A DNA stretch of 64,000 bases from Smittia aterrima (GCA_033063855.1 CP093830.1:12028854-12092853), one strand, 5' to 3'. Positions 1 to 15,084 are shown, counted from the first letter of the stretch. Translations and numbers: made by a program. Notes: generated from the sequence alone by a model not told the origin.

Positions 1-3000
1 ACTTCATTTCGACAGAAGAACTTCTTTCAATTCTCGGCAGTAGTCGAAAGGATTGCGTCCAGGAACACATGATTAAAATGTTTGATAACATTAAGTCTCT
101 TGAACTCGCAAAGTCATCGATGGGCGAACATCTTGCGACAGCAATGAACTCAAGCGAAGGTGAAGTCATGCAGTTCAAGAATCATGTGAAGACTGAAGGC
201 CGCGTTGAAGATTGGATGAACGTTGTGCTCGATGAGATGCGATTTAGTAATCGCTACATTACGAAGAAAGCAATTTTCGATTACGGAAAGAACAAGGAAG
301 TGTCACGACCTGATTGGATTTTGATGTATCAAGGAATGATTTGCCTCGCAGCGAATCAAGTTTGGTGGACGGCAGAGGTCGAAGAAGTCTTCCGAAAAGT
401 CGCTCGTGGCAATAAACGAGCGATGAAAGAATATCTCGAAGCACAAAACAAGCAAATCGATGATCTCGTGCGGAAAGTCCGTGAGAATCTGACAGTCAAC
501 GATCGAATAAAATTCAAAACGATTGCAACTGTCGACGTTCATGCTCGAGACATCATCGAGACGTTCGTTCGTGACAGCGTTTTAGATCCACACGAGTTCG
601 GCTGGGAGAGTCAATTGAGGTGAGTCACCAAATGCGCAAGAAAAGTCACTTGACGTGTTGTTGAGACGACAGATGATGATGATGCTATTTTCTCAAGTGA
701 TGTGCAAATGTCATTGCGAAAAGCTTACGAAGTTAAAGCTTCGTCGATTCTTGACCGAATGTCTGACTTGTTTGTATGACAATCTTTTCTTGAAAATAAC
801 AACATCGAGATGATTTCTCTTCTAACAATCTCAACACACATTTTATACACAATTCAATAAAAAAAATAACATCATCATCGACTTCAATATCGACGAACGA
901 ACGAACGAGTGAAAAAAAGAATCAACATGAGAAAAATAAATTGAATTTTTGCAGATTTTATTGGATGAAAGATGTTGACGACTTGTATGTGGTTCAATGT
1001 ACAGGTGAGCGACAGTTTCTCAATCACCGAACAATGTTGTCGACTGTAGCATTCATTTAAATGAACTCCAGTCAAATTAAGCTTCCGCTTCTCGCCATGA
1101 ATGGCTAGGTGACCCGATCAAAGGTCTTTTAATTGTGTAATTAGCGATGGAGGGGAAACGGGAAAGTTTGCTGTCGTCTGACACGTCTCCTCATAATTCA
1201 ATTTCCTGTTGAGAACACAAACTTGACATGAAATTAGAAATTGCTTAGAGAAAGTCAGGTAAACATGTTGACAGAAAAAAAATCGTCTTTTTTTTGCTTT
1301 CGACAACATTTCCGCTCGATGATGGGGAAAATTGCATGCGACACATGGAGCGAGCGATTCTTGTTGACAAATATTTAATATCCGCAGGAAAATTCGAATA
1401 TGGATATGAGTACATGGGTTTGAACGGACGACTCGTCATCACACCATTGACCGACCGTATTTACTTGACAATCACGCAAGCACTGATTATGAAACTCGGA
1501 GGAGCCCCAGCTGGCCCGGCAGGAACCGGCAAAACGGAAACGACTAAAGATTTAGCGAAAGCCATGGCTTTGTTGTGCATGGTAACGAATTGTGGAGAAG
1601 GAATGGACAATCGAGCTGTTGCATCAATTTTATCAGGATTATCACAATGCGGTGAGTCGCATTAACTCAATTGCTACTTCAACTTTTTCTTTTACCTCTA
1701 ATTGCTTGTTTCTCAACCACCTAGGCGCCTGGGGTTGCTTTGACGAATTCAATCGAATTGATTTATCAGTATTGAGTGTGATATCGGCACAATTGCAGAC
1801 AATAAGAAGCGCTTTATTGGCCAACAAGGAAAAATTTATGGTATGAAAGAAAGTTTACGTCTCACTCCCTTCGGCAATCTGCGGCATAGCTCGCTCACTC
1901 ACTTGCTTGCTCGGCTCCTTTTCTATTTTTGTCAAAACGATAACAAAAAGAAAACAGAATTTATTGATGTGACAAAGATGGTGATTTAGGGTATGCGATT
2001 GGGATTTCCTTCGTGTTATTTTTTTTTGCTTGCTTGCTTCACGAACGTGGCGGCAGAGGACCCGAGAAGAATTCAATCCATGTCACATCTCTCTCCCTCA
2101 GTGCTCAACTCTATTGACATTGTTTCGTGTCAATAGTCAATTTGAATTATTTTTCTTTGGCGAAGGAGATTTCCTGAGGGCTGACTACTGAGAAAAAGTT
2201 CTCTTCGAGACAATCGTACTCATCAAGTCACCTAGCCAACCCATCGCGTCACTTTTGATTTGATTGGAATAATAAATTGTTTTCAATGATTTTTTTTTTC
2301 GATCGTGATGAATTGCGAGTGTCAAAGCAAGCGAAAGAACGAGCCACCTCGAATGGAAATTGAGCAAAGTTTTTGCTCTTTGATTGACATCGACTTCCTA
2401 ATTTCTCCTCCCATCTCACGGCAAATGTAATTTCCTCGTTTCAGTTTGAAGGTCAGGAAATCAAATTGGACTCGAAAGTCGGGATTTTCATAACGTAACG
2501 ATCTCACTTCAATACATGTTGACGACCTTTGACTAACGAAACAATATTTCAGAATGAATCCAGGATATGCTGGCCGAACGGAGTTGCCTGAGTCAATCAA
2601 AGCTCTGTTCCGACCTGTCACATGTATCATGCCTGATCTGGAATTGATTTGCTTGATATCATTATTCAGCGATGGATTTCTCACCGCGAAGGTTTTGGCG
2701 AAGAAGATGACGGTTCTATACAAATTAGCACGCGAACAACTGTCGAAGCAATTCCATTATGATTGGGGGCTGCGCTCGTTGAATTCAGTGTTACGAATGG
2801 CGGGAGTCGCGAAGCGTCAAACGCCTGAAGCTCCCGAATCAGTCGTTCTGATGCGCGTTCTACGTGACATGAATTCGCCTAAATTTGTATTCGACGATGT
2901 GCCGCTGTTTCAGGGTCTGCTCAAAGATTTATTTCCTGGCATCGAATGTCCGCGTCTCGGTTATCCGGAGCTAAGCGAAGCCGTCAAAAAGGTTCTGCAG

Positions 3001-6000
3001 CGAAACGGGTTTATTTTACTGCCGGATCAGGTGAGTGTGACGACCGTCACTTTGTGTTTATTAATTTGATTATTATGACAAGCAGAAGCCGAGAAAAAAC
3101 CACTGACATGGTCGACTTGAAGGGAGAAAAATTAAATGAGAACGGAATGAGAATTGCATGACAAATGGCAACGATGATGGATCTAATTAAATATTTGACA
3201 GTCTTTTCTCGCTCTCGCACTCCATTCCGTCTTCATTTCCCTGCTTTCTCGTTCCTCATCGTCAGTTTGTCCTTTTCGTTCGCAGGTTGACAAAGTGATT
3301 CAATTGTACGAAACGATGTTAACGCGACACTGTACAATGATTGTTGGACCAACAGGTGGAGGCAAGAGCGTGGTAATAAATTCGCTGGTCAAAGCTCAGA
3401 CCGCGATGGGAATCACAACGAAGTGTATCACTTTGAATCCAAAGGTAAATTTTGTCGACGTTGACATGGAATTTTCATGACAAAGCTTCAACCTTCGCTT
3501 GACTTTAAAATCAATCCCTTAATACATTTTTCGTTTTCTTTATGAATTTTCATCGCGCTTAAAATTCCAGTCAACGCTCGACAGTCTTCCCCACAATTCC
3601 CAGTCGATGTTGATTTCCTTAGAGTGAAATAAGATTTTATTCGAAGCTTCTCCCTTTGAAATCATAAAATTGTCTTGAATTTCTTTTCTCTCTACCTTGT
3701 CGAGTCTCGAACGAAAATGAAAGAAGAAACCTTCCTCACCTCGAATATGTTGAATTCCAGGCATGTTCCGTAATCGAATTGTACGGTTACCTCGACTTGG
3801 AAACGCGAGACTGGATTGATGGATTGTTTTCCAACATCTTCCGTGAAATGAATAAGAGCGCGGCTAGTGATGACAATGTTCGACGTTATGTTTGTTTCGA
3901 TGGCGATGTCGACGCACTTTGGATTGAAAACATGAATTCGGTGATGGATGACAACAAGCTCTTGACACTGGCAAATGGTGAACGCATTCGTCTCAACAAG
4001 CAATGTGCTTTACTCTTTGAAGTTGGCAATTTAGCTTTCGCTTCGCCTGCGACAGTCAGTCGAACGGGAATGGTGTTTGTCGATCCAAAGAACTTGGGAT
4101 TCGCGCCTTATTGGCAGCGCTGGCTCAATGCTCGACCAGAACGTGAACATGAGAAACTAAACGAGCTTTACGAGCGAGTCGTGCCCGAACTGATGGCGTT
4201 TGTGCATGAAGGAATCGATGGAACAAATCAAGTCGAACCATTAAAGACGATTGTCATGCAGACGGAGCTAAACATGCTGATTCAATTGTGTATGATGTTG
4301 AACGCGCTCTTGCCTCACACGGAAAACGATAAAATCATCTACGATGACGAAGTGATTGAATGTGCCTTCGTTCAATGTCTTTACTTTTCCCTTGGAGCGT
4401 CACTCATGGATGAGAGCCGAACTCGTTTTGATGATTTCTTAAAGCGACTAAATCCACTTATGGGAGTGCAAGACTCATTGGAAAAGCCAGCCAATACAAC
4501 TCAATGTCCAACCGCAAAATCAACGCTCTACGAATACTTCTTCGATTTCGAACGAAGAGAATGGATCGCTTGGGATTGGATTATTCCAAGTTACGTACAC
4601 AAGCCTTCAACAAAGTTCAGTGATATACTCGTTCCAACTGTTGACACGTTGCGGACAGAGTGGGTGTTGGGTCTGATGAACCAGGTGAGTTTTAAACTTC
4701 CAGAGCTGACGAAACTTTCTTGCATATCGAATGACCACTCGTTTATCGCTTCGGATACCCTTCGAAGCTCAAACCAAGCTCTTCCTCTGTTCAATTTTTT
4801 GTTTGTTTTCAATTACAGATAAAGCAGCCAGTTTTGTTAGTTGGCGAGACCGGAACTTCAAAGACCGCAATTATCGCAAACTTTTTGAGGAATCTCGAAC
4901 CGAATCATCATGTAAAATTGAAAAACTTTCGAACTCTCGCCAAACCTCTGATCCATCATCAACCACTTTGGCAAAAGCCACTCACAACTCAATTACGTAA
5001 ATTTCATTTATGCCGGTTGGAAAGTTAAGCTTTCGGCGATGGAATTTGATAATGGAAAGTGGGAGAAAGTTTTTAAAATTCATTTAGACGATGCAAAAAG
5101 TGGTTGATGGCGTCGGGCAGGGAGAAGAAAGTTCGCATAAAAAAAAGCTTTTCATGATTCTCTCTTTTTTTTTGTTTCGTCTCTTCCATTGTCGCTTGCC
5201 TATCCTTCATTCATCCATCACATCAGATTGTATTAAACATAAATTTTTCATCGCGCACAACTTCGCTGGATGTGCAAAGAACCATCGAGGCTGCCGTCGA
5301 GAAGCGGACAAAAAACATTTACGGACCACCTGTTGGCAAGAAGCTAATTGCATTTGTCGATGATATGAATATGCCGACCGTGGACAACTATGGCACTCAA
5401 CAGCCCATTGCGCTTTTGAAGCTATTCGTGGAACGTGGCGGAATGTATGATCGGGAAAAAGATTTGAATTGGAAAATGTTCAAGGATATTTGTAAGTTTT
5501 GTAGAAATTTATCGTCTCTTCCCGCATCTGCACGCTATTGAGTGTCAGAGCCATTTTTATTACGAGACTTGAAACTATTTGAATCGAGCAACAGCTGCCT
5601 AATCTTAAATTCTTTGGTCTACATAAAGAAGGCACTAACTCGACTCAACGATTCAATGTGCAATCATTAGAAACGCTCCAACTCTTCGATCATTTTTTCA
5701 ATCACAAAAACATTAAAAATTAATGTGCTGCTCGTTTCCACTTAATAAATTTGAAATTTCTGTTCACTTCTCTCACTCTCTCTTCTTCTTTCTATCTGAC
5801 AGCGTTTCTCGCAGCTATGGGTAAAACTGGCGGAGGACGTAATGAAGTGGATCCGCGTTTCATATCGAAATTTGCCGTTATCAATTTACAATTTCCGCTG
5901 GAGTCGACACTCAAGCATATTTACGGAAGTATTTTGAAAGGCCATTTGGAGACTTTTTCGGAAGACGTTCGTGCTGTCGCGGATGTTGTCGTACAAATGA

Positions 6001-9000
6001 CTTTGGATCTTTTTAAGATTGCGACAATTGAATTGCCAGCGACGCCATCAAAGTTCCATTACATCTTTAACTTGAAGGATTTGTCACGAACTTACGCTGG
6101 AATTCTTCTTACAAAATCAACAAACTTCACAGATCCACGTCAACTCGTTCGAGTCTGGCGTAACGAGTTCAGTCGAGTCTTTTGTGATCGCTTAATTTCC
6201 GAAGAAGACGTGTCATTGGTTCAGGAGCGAATGAGTGATTTGGTTGACAAACACTTCAAAAGAGATATTCGCATCCGACCATCGAGGTCGTTCCGATCAG
6301 AAAAACTTGAAAAGAAAAATTCTCTCTCTGATATGCCTGCCAATCAATTTATCATGCGAGATCCGTTGCTGTTCGGTGATTTCCGACATGGCGTTGTTGA
6401 TGAAGAGGAAAGAGTTTACGAGGACCTGCTCGACTTCACCGCAGTCATGCATTTGTTCCGTGAGATTGTCGATGAGTACAATGAAAGGAAGAGCAGAATG
6501 GATCTCGTGTTGTTCGACGACTGTCTCGACCACTTGACACGAGTTCACCGTACTCTGAGGATGCACAAGTAACGCAACAAGTTAATCCATTAAGAATCTT
6601 CTTAAACTTACTTGATTCGTTTTCAGAGGTCACTTGATGTTGATTGGAGTTGGCGGATGTGGCAAACACAGCATTGCTCGTCTTGCAGCCTTTGCCGCTG
6701 GCTGTGAGGTTTTCGAGATCACTTTGAGCCGCGGCTACAACGAGACTTCCTTTAAAGAAGACTTGAAAAGTCTCTTTCATTGCTTGATTACGACTCCAAC
6801 AATTTTCCTGTTCTCTTCAGCTCAAGTGAGTGCAAGCTTTTGAGAAAATTGTCATGTTATGCCAAGGAGCACGACAAGATTCATTAAGAAACTCAGTGCT
6901 GCCTTTGCAATGTTTAAACAAAAACGACAGAGCAAAATTATTTCACAGTCGGTTTATTAAACTCAAAGTGAAATCTTTTAGACACTTTTCCATTGAATTT
7001 CTTCCTAAACAAAAATAGAGAGAGAAATCTTAATTTCTAAAAAGTCGACTTTGATAAAGATTTTAGCTTTATTAAACTTTAAAATCCGAGAATCGCAAAA
7101 TGGACAAAACTGTAAAACAACTGCGGAGTTGGCTCTTAATTTTTCTGCTTGCTTTACTTAAAAATTGTTTAAACAGCTCGAAAATTTAATAAACACATTT
7201 CTCGTTTAATTTTCTCTCGGGAAAAATGCTTTCACAGATTGCGGAAGAAGGATTTCTTGAGTTCATAAATAATATTCTCACCATTGGAACTGTGCCAGCG
7301 CTGTTTACTGACGATGAGAAAGATACGATAATTGGTAATTGCCGGAATGCTGCAAAAGAAGCTGGATATTCCGTTTCAAAGTGAGTTTCCGCCTGCTCCA
7401 AGCGAATGGACAATTGTCTGAGCATTTCGTGCCGAGAAATTTATAACATCAAAGCTTTGTTTCAGAGATGGTGTTTGGAAATATTTCATTGATAAATGCG
7501 CTGAGAATTTGCATGTGGTCTTGTCGATGTCGCCATCGGGCGATTCATTGCGCAATCATTGTCGGAGCTTTCCTGGGCTTGTTGGTAATACTACAATCGA
7601 TTGGATTTTCCCTTGGCCGAGACAAGCTTTGAAGTCTGTTGCGAGGGGTTACATCTCCGAGAACCGTAAAATCCCTGATGGTTTGAAAGAGGCGATTAAC
7701 GAACATGTGGTTCACGTGCATGAATCTCTTCGACATTACACACAGGAATTCCTGAGAATTTTACGACGCCGGAACTACATCACGCCGAAGCATTATCTCG
7801 ACTATGTCACCACCTACATTTCCCTGCTCGAGGAGAAGAGCTCGTTTATCACGAGGCAAATTGCGCGCTACACCGATGGCATCCGGAAGATTGACGATGC
7901 TTCGGTTCAGATCGATTTGCTGCGTGGCGAAGTCGAGAAGACTAAAAAGGATGCAACGAAAGCATCGGTTGAGTGCGATAAAGTCATGACTGACATTGAA
8001 AACTGTAAGAGAGCTTCAATTTTTCTAGAAACTTTCCTCGTTAATGCTTTTCGAAACTTTCTCATTCCCTAGCAACGGAAAAAGTCGTCAAGAAGAAACG
8101 CGAGGCGACCGAGAAGTCAACCGAAGTCGAACAAAACCGCAAGCAAATTACGGTAGAGCAGGAAGAAGCGGAAGAGGCGCTTCGGCAAGCACTGCCGGAT
8201 CTCGAGAACGCTCGAGCAGCTCTCGACACGCTTCAAAGGCAAGACATTACAGAAATTCGCGCCTTTGCGAACCCACCCGAGCCTGTTCAAATTATAAGCG
8301 AATGTGTTGCCATTCTAAAAGGTTTCAAGGATATCTCATGGAAAACTGCTAAAATAATGATGTCGGATATAAATTTTCTGAAAAGCCTTCAAGAGATGAA
8401 TTGTGATTTAATAACCGTAAAACAAGTAACGAGTTGTCGAGCGCATATGAAGGTAAGCAAAAATATTTAATTATATGCTCTCAGTTTAATTCACCATCAT
8501 CAACAGAAAACATCGCGAATGGATGAAATGCACAACATTTCAAAAGCTGGCCAAGGTCTTTTGACTTTTGTCCGCGCTGTTTTGAAATATTGTGATACTT
8601 ATCGCGAAGTTAAACCGAAACAGGATCGTGTTGAGTTCCTGCAAAACGAGTTGGGTGAGAAAGCAAGAACTCTCGAGCAATTGCGCAAGGAAGTCGAGAG
8701 CTTGGAAGAAGAGCTTGGCAAATTAAACACAAAATACGAACATTCGTTAGAGCTACGACAGAAATATCGAACAGAGCTTGACATTTCTGAAAAGCGACTG
8801 AACGCTGCCGATCGTCTTGTGACTGGATTAATGTCAGAGAGAGAACGGTGGATTGAGGAGTTGAAGCGACTCGGCGATGACAAAGATAACATAATTGGCA
8901 CTTGTTTATTATCAGCTTCGTTCATGGCTTATGCTGGAACGTTCTCGTGGAACTTCCGAAAGGAAATGGTTGCAGATTGGTTTGACGACTTGTCAGGACG

Positions 9001-12000
9001 TCACGTTCCTGTCTCAACTCCTTACGACATAAGTAAAAATCTTTCTGATGATGTCGAAATCAGTGCGTGGTCGTCGGAAGGTCTCCCGCCAGATGAATTG
9101 TCAATTCAAAATGGAATCCTAACAACAAGAGCGTCAAGATTCCCACTCTGCATCGACCCACAACAACAAGCATTGTCTTGGATTAAAAAACGTGAAGCCC
9201 ACAATGACCTGAAGAGTCTTTCATTCAACGATAGCGATTTCCTAAAACATTTGGAAATGGCCGTCAAGTACGGAAAGCCAGTTTTGTTTCAAGATGTTGA
9301 TGATTATATTGATCCTGTAATCGGAAACCTTCTCGAGAAGAACTTCAAGCTACAATCGGGTCAGCTTTACGTGAATCTCGCTGGAAAAGAAGTCGATGTC
9401 GACTCGAATTTCCGAATGTACTTGACAACGAAAATAGCAAATCCAGTGCTCGATCCATCGATTTACGCTAAAGCTTTAGTTATCAACTACGCAGTAACGG
9501 TTGATGGACTCGAAGATCAACTGCTTAGTGTAGTTGTTCGTGAAGAGCGAGCGGATCTCGAGGAACAGCGAGAAATGTTGATTGAGGAAACAAGCATAAA
9601 CAAGAACCTGTTGTCAACACTTGAAGATTCTCTCCTACGAGAGCTCGCCAACTCAACTGGAAACATGCTTGATAACGAGGAATTGATTCATACGCTTGAA
9701 AACACGAAATCAAAGGCTGCGGAAGTTACAGAAAAGTTAGAACTCGCAATGGAAACATCAAAGATTATTGAAGAAACACGCGATGGTTACAGACCAGCAG
9801 CGGAACGCGGAGCTTATCTTTTCTTCGTATTAGCTGACATGGCAGTTGTTAACGTCATGTATCAATATTCACTCGCAGCATATCTCACAGTGTTTAAAGC
9901 TTCTTTGAAGAAAGCGTCGCCAGACTTTGAACTTGACAAACGATTAGAAAACATTCTCGCAACACTCACAAAGAATATTTACGACTATGGCTGCACGGGA
10001 ATCTTCGAAAGACACAAGCTTCTCTTCTCATTCCAAATGACAGTGACACTTCAGCAGAGCGCGAAGCGACTAACGCAAAGTGAACTCGATTTCTTTATCA
10101 AGGGTTCTGTATCGTTAGAAAAGAGCGAACGAGCTTGTCCTGCTAAGTGGCTGAGCGATAAAGGTTGGGAAGATTTGTTAAAGCTGTCGGAAGATTTCCC
10201 AGAAGAGTTTGGCGAAATTCCACAACATCTCAGTGAAAACTTATCTGACTGGTGCGAGTGGTATGATTTGGAAGCCCCTGAAGAAGTTGATTGTCCCGGA
10301 GAGTTCAACTTTCTGTTAACACCTTTTCAAAGGATGATGTTGCTTCGTTGCTTCCGTTCCGATCGAATTTATCGGGCAATCACAACATACGTAATGGATA
10401 TGATGGGAGAAGAGTTTATAACTCCGCCTGTAGTCAACTTTAAAGCAATTTGCGACGAAACAACTCCGGACGTTCCTGTTGTTATCATGCTGAGTCCTGG
10501 CTCCGATCCGACTGGAGAGCTTATGAAGCTCGCCGAGAAACAAGGACAACTCGAGAACTTTAAATATATTTCCCTGGGTCAGGGACAAGAAGCGACAGCC
10601 CAAAGTCTTCTGAAGCTTGCAGTTAAGGAAGGCTATTGGTTGATGTTGCAGAATGGCCATTTGCTCATACCATTCATGAGAAAGCTCGAGAAAATTCTTG
10701 AGAGCGTTGAAATTTTCCATAAAGACTTCCGCCTTTGGATTACAACCGATCCAACAACGACTTTCCCGATAGGACTTCTACAAAAATCATTAAAAGTTGT
10801 GACAGAACCTCCGAATGGTCTCAAGCTGAATCTGCGTTCGACATTCTTCAAAATGCAATCGGAATCGCTCGACTCGTGTCAGCATGAAGCGTTCCGTGCT
10901 CTTGTCTACGTTCTTGCTTTCTTCAATGCTGTTGTTCTCGAGAGACGTAAATATGATAAGCTCGGCTTTAACATCAGCTACGATTTCAATGAGTCGGACT
11001 TTAATGTGTGTATGGAGATTTTAAGCACTTACCTTTCAAGAGCAGAGCAAGTGCCTTGGAGTAGCTTGAAATATTTGATTGGAGAGGTGAGTGTTCGATA
11101 ATTTCAAGGGTGGCTTTACCCGTTCTTGGTTTAGGAAACAAAAAAAGTTTTTGATTGGACGTCGCCATGCGTAAAGCATCGAAAGGCGAAGTCGAACGTT
11201 ACTGCCACACGAGTCGCCCAATGGCATTTTAGTCATTGTCTTTCTCATGCTTTTATATTTGATTTATTGAGCTTCTTTCTGATTTCTCCTCTCCAACGAA
11301 ATTCCTTAAGCGTTGTCTGGCACTCAAGCATTCGGCTTTTGAATTCCTTGTCCTGACTTCCACACGAAAATTGTTTTTTCACGGCTCCGTGCCTTTCAAA
11401 TGTCGCCAATTTGATTAATGTCACAAAGTCTCGAAATTTATTTTTCCTTCTTCCGCCACGACCTCGATTGACTGAATCCATGTTGCCCCTGCCCGCAACC
11501 CTCTCCCTCATCTCGGCAATCCAAAATGTGATCGCCCATAATTTTTCTCAATTTCACTAACGTTCTGGCTGCTATCACAACGAGTAGAGCGGAACAAAAA
11601 GCCGAGCGAAGCATTCAACACGCAATTTTTATTTATTTTCATGCCAACATCTCTCACATTGCCTTTCCTTTCAGGTCATGTATGGTGGACGCGTAATTGA
11701 TGATTTCGATAGACGCATCGTACGTGTTTACATGGACGAGTATATGGGAGATTTTCTGTTTGACACATTCCAACCCTTTCATTTTTATCGCGATGAGAGC
11801 GTTGACTACCGAATACCCATCGCTCAAACGAGACAGGACTTTATTGGTAAGAGAAACTAGCTGTTCATTGTATAAAAGAGACAACTCGTTTCGTTCGATA
11901 GCGGAAAATAATTTGAACACTAACAAAAAATCTTTCTCCACCTCGTCAATCGACGCTAACAGATTCGACCGACATTCTGCCTCTTGCCAACACGCCGGAA

Positions 12001-15000
12001 GTATTTGGTTTGCATCCGAACGCTGAAATTAACTATTATAGTCAGGCGACGCGGGAAATATGGAATCATTTAATTGAACTGCAGCCGCAGACTGGTGAGT
12101 TTTTATGATCCCTTCTTGTGCTTCCAACTTTTGCTAGGCAAAATATTTTTCTCCATAAATGCGAGAAGTCTCGGTCAGGAGAGGGAAAAATGTTTTAATT
12201 AACGCATGGAAGAATTCGACTGAAAATTTTTCCGTGTCGCGAACAAACAGGAAAAATGTTTTGAATTTTCAATTAAGGCTTCTGTTCCGATGGCTTTGCG
12301 GAATTTCCAGATTATTTATTGGTTTCCAACGATGCAATTGCATTCATGAAGTGGTAAAAAAAATTGAGGGAAGTTACCATTGGGAGCTCAATATGAATAA
12401 CGTAGAGAAATTTCATTCAAGAATGCAGAACTCTGGAAGCTTCCAGTTCAATGTTATTTATAAACTTTTCTTACCTACAACGAACAACTTAAAGCGAACG
12501 AAGCTTTTCTACAAGTGTTGAAGCTTGGAACATTCCTGTCGTGTTATATTTTCGAATAGTTCTAATCTACGATCTCAAAATCCCCGGAAATCCTCGAACA
12601 TTTCATGTCGTTCGTTTTAGAAACAAAAACTTTTAAATAGAATTCGAAGCTTTTTGGAACGTTTTTTATGAACGAAGCCTCGTTATCCTAAAAGTCTAAA
12701 ACCTTCAAAACCAATCGATAGTTTGTTGCATTTTGAATGTTTGCCGCAATAAAAAGCCTTCAGCTCCCCGCTTCCATTCTCTCTCCCGTGTGACCCTCTC
12801 GATGCCGATGAAAAGCGTGAGAGCACAAAAAAATGTTGGAAATTCATTTTACCAAAAAAAAAGTGAAAAAACTCTGATGATAAAAAAAATCCATTTTAAA
12901 CGCAAACACAAAGTTGGAAAGTGGATTGATTCGGGTATGTTGACGTTTTTGTTGTTGCTGAAATTTTTCGCATTTTCATTACGCGAAACAGCTTTCAGAT
13001 CACATCGAGCCAATGATGATGCACTTTTTGTATTTATTGAATTGATTGCGAAACGATGCACCGAGCAGATGCTGAGTGATGTTAATGATGATGGCAGTGG
13101 CACGTTGTTGTGTTTTAATCGAAAAATAGTTGTTTGCAGTGTTCTTCTTTTCTTTAAAATAAATTTCACATCAGCGCGAAACAACTTTTAATCTCGTTTC
13201 GTATCTCATCGCCACCAGGAACCGTATCGGGCGGAATAAGTCGCGATCAATTCATTGACAATGTGGCAGAGGATGTTTTAAAGAAGCTACCGCCAGCATT
13301 CGAGATTCACCGCATTAAAAAGTCGTTTGCAATGAATATCACTCCGACGTTGATTGTACTTCTCCAAGAGCTCGAGAGGTTCAACCGTCTCGTGAATCGG
13401 ATGTTGGAAACATTGACCTTGCTACGAAGAGCGCTTGCCGGTGAAATTGGAATGGATGTGGTTTTGGATAACATCGCAACGTCGCTGTTTAACGGACAAA
13501 TCCCTGACAATTGGCGGTCGTTGGCTCCTGACACGTGCAAGAGTCTTTCAAGTTGGATGTCACATCTGGCACAACGAGCGTATCAGTATCGCTATTGGGC
13601 ATCATCTGGCGAACCATTAGTAATGTGGTTATCGGGACTTCATATCCCAGAAAGCTTCTTGACCGCTCTAGTTCAGATTGCTTGCCGAAAGAATAATTGG
13701 CCTCTCGATCGATCAACTCTCTTCACTGTTGTCACAGACTTTGCTGATCCCGATGACGTGGAAGAACGTTCCGAGTCGGTGAGTACTCTGAAAATATTTC
13801 TGCTTGGTTGACATAGAATAATTCAACAAATTTGTTTATTCTACAAAATCTCTTCTTTCTAAAAAGAAATTTCAGTTTCCAATTTATTAAATCGGCTTTT
13901 CTTTTGTTATTTCTTACATGTTCAATCAAAAAATTCGTCACATGAATGTAACAAATTGATGTCTTGAAGGGTTGTTACGTACACGGATTGTTCCTCGAGG
14001 GAGCCAAGTGGAGTCTCAAAAATCGATGTCTCGAGAAATCATTACCGAAAGTGCTTGTTGAGCCGTTACCAATCTTAGCTGTTCTACCGATCGAGACTCA
14101 TCGACTGAAGTTACAAGTGAGTTGATACAAATTTTATTTCTCATTCAATTGGAAGGATCGAGAAATTTTTGTAAAGCAAGGAAATTAAAAAGTTTTTCTT
14201 CTTACGAAGGAAAAAACGTTTTGAATCCTTTCATACATCAATAACTTATTTCCTTATTTCTTTATGAAAACATTTTCTCTTTCCCAAAGTAAAAGGGAAA
14301 CATAAAAATTCTGTCGATTGATGTTGTATAGGAAAATATTTATTTACGAAGAAGTCGAGGCCAGATGGAAAACGAAATCAGTTGAGTTTAGTTGAGGAAG
14401 CAAATTTAATGTCGATCGTAATGCCTTTGAAGTGAAGGCTTAGAAACTTAAGTCTTGACTTCTTTTGAAGATTTTACCTCAAGCCAAAAGTTAAAGAAAT
14501 TGATGTTTCTAAAATTCAAATTGAGTTGTTTTAAGGAAAAGAAAACTCAAAAGCTTTGAATTAAACAATTCTCAGAAATGTAATTATTGCTTCAACTCTT
14601 TTGATTGTTCAACGATTTAATCGGATGAGCTTTTCTGGTTTGAAAATATCTTCGGGTTTTATGGCCCACGCAACTTTAGCCTTGGCAAGAAATATTTCTT
14701 GTTTCAAGGCGCAAAAGAGTTTCACTGAGTTTCTTACATTCGATTCCACCCTTAACACGATTTATTTTTTGTTTACGTTATCAGAAAAATTGAGGAAAAT
14801 AAGGAAAAATTGTACACACATCTCTCTTCGAGTTTCCCTTCGATTTTTCTCTTGATTATACAAATAGCAATTTATTCAACTTTTCCTTCCTTCTCTTTTC
14901 ATCCTTTTGCTCTGCTTTTCCGATGAATCCACAGAACACATTCCGCACGCCAGTTTACACGACATCAAAGCGAAGGAACGCAATGGGTGTTGGACTCGTG

Positions 15001-15084
15001 TTTGAGGCTGATTTGGGTACGACGGAACACGTTAATCGTTGGGTCCTTCAAGGCGTTTGCCTCACATTGAACGACGACCGATGA
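1..15084 (+). CDS. DNAH10: Axonemal dynein heavy chain, DNAH10 type (5' partial)
   Basis: Motor subunit of an axonemal inner dynein arm, driving microtubule sliding in cilia and sperm flagella. I read 21 exons: <1-619, 955-1004, 1388-1651, 1725-1840, 2445-2494, 2553-3030, 3286-3444, 3761-4684, 4819-4911, 5227-5491, 5803-6568, 6627-6825, 7238-7380, 7466-8004, 8073-8452, 8507-11086, 11675-11846, 11963-12094, 13219-13778, 13970-14116, 14935-15084. All join in phase, giving about 2927 residues of a protein usually near 4500. Order: end of linker; AAA1 with GPAGTGKT (about 1513) and CFDEFNRI; AAA2 with GPTGGGKS (about 3346); AAA3 with GETGTSKT (about 4843); AAA4 with GVGGCGKHS (about 6648); coiled-coil stalk and microtubule-binding tip (about 7750-8900); AAA5, AAA6 and the C-terminal domain. 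The AAA1 stretch TNCGEGMD and the GLNGRLVITPLTDR block fit DNAH10 better than other axonemal classes. I believe the fly orthologue is Dhc98D, less surely. The N-terminal tail lies before position 1. Confidence 0.93.
12095..13218 (+). other. Longest dynein intron in the window
   Basis: This 1.1-kb intron separates the exon ending in a Leu-Gln-Pro-Gln-Thr stretch from the one starting Gly-Thr-Val-Ser. It is AT-rich and holds one 152-codon open frame (12733-13191) with no family resemblance and runs of Lys and Phe, so I treat it as noise. Other dynein introns over 300 bases (620-954, 1005-1387, 1841-2444, 3445-3760, 4912-5226, 5492-5802, 6826-7237, 11087-11674, 14117-14934) also hold nothing I can recognise. 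Confidence 0.7.

Noticed and set aside
4912..5000. Extension of the dynein AAA3 exon past 4911
   Set aside because: The frame stays open but loses dynein similarity. A GTAAAA donor after 4911 and an acceptor before 5227 restore the family sequence exactly (INFSSRTTSLDVQR).
12733..13191. 152-codon frame in the large dynein intron
   Set aside because: The flanking dynein exons join in phase across it, and its Lys/Phe-rich sequence matches nothing. An opposing frame overlaps it.
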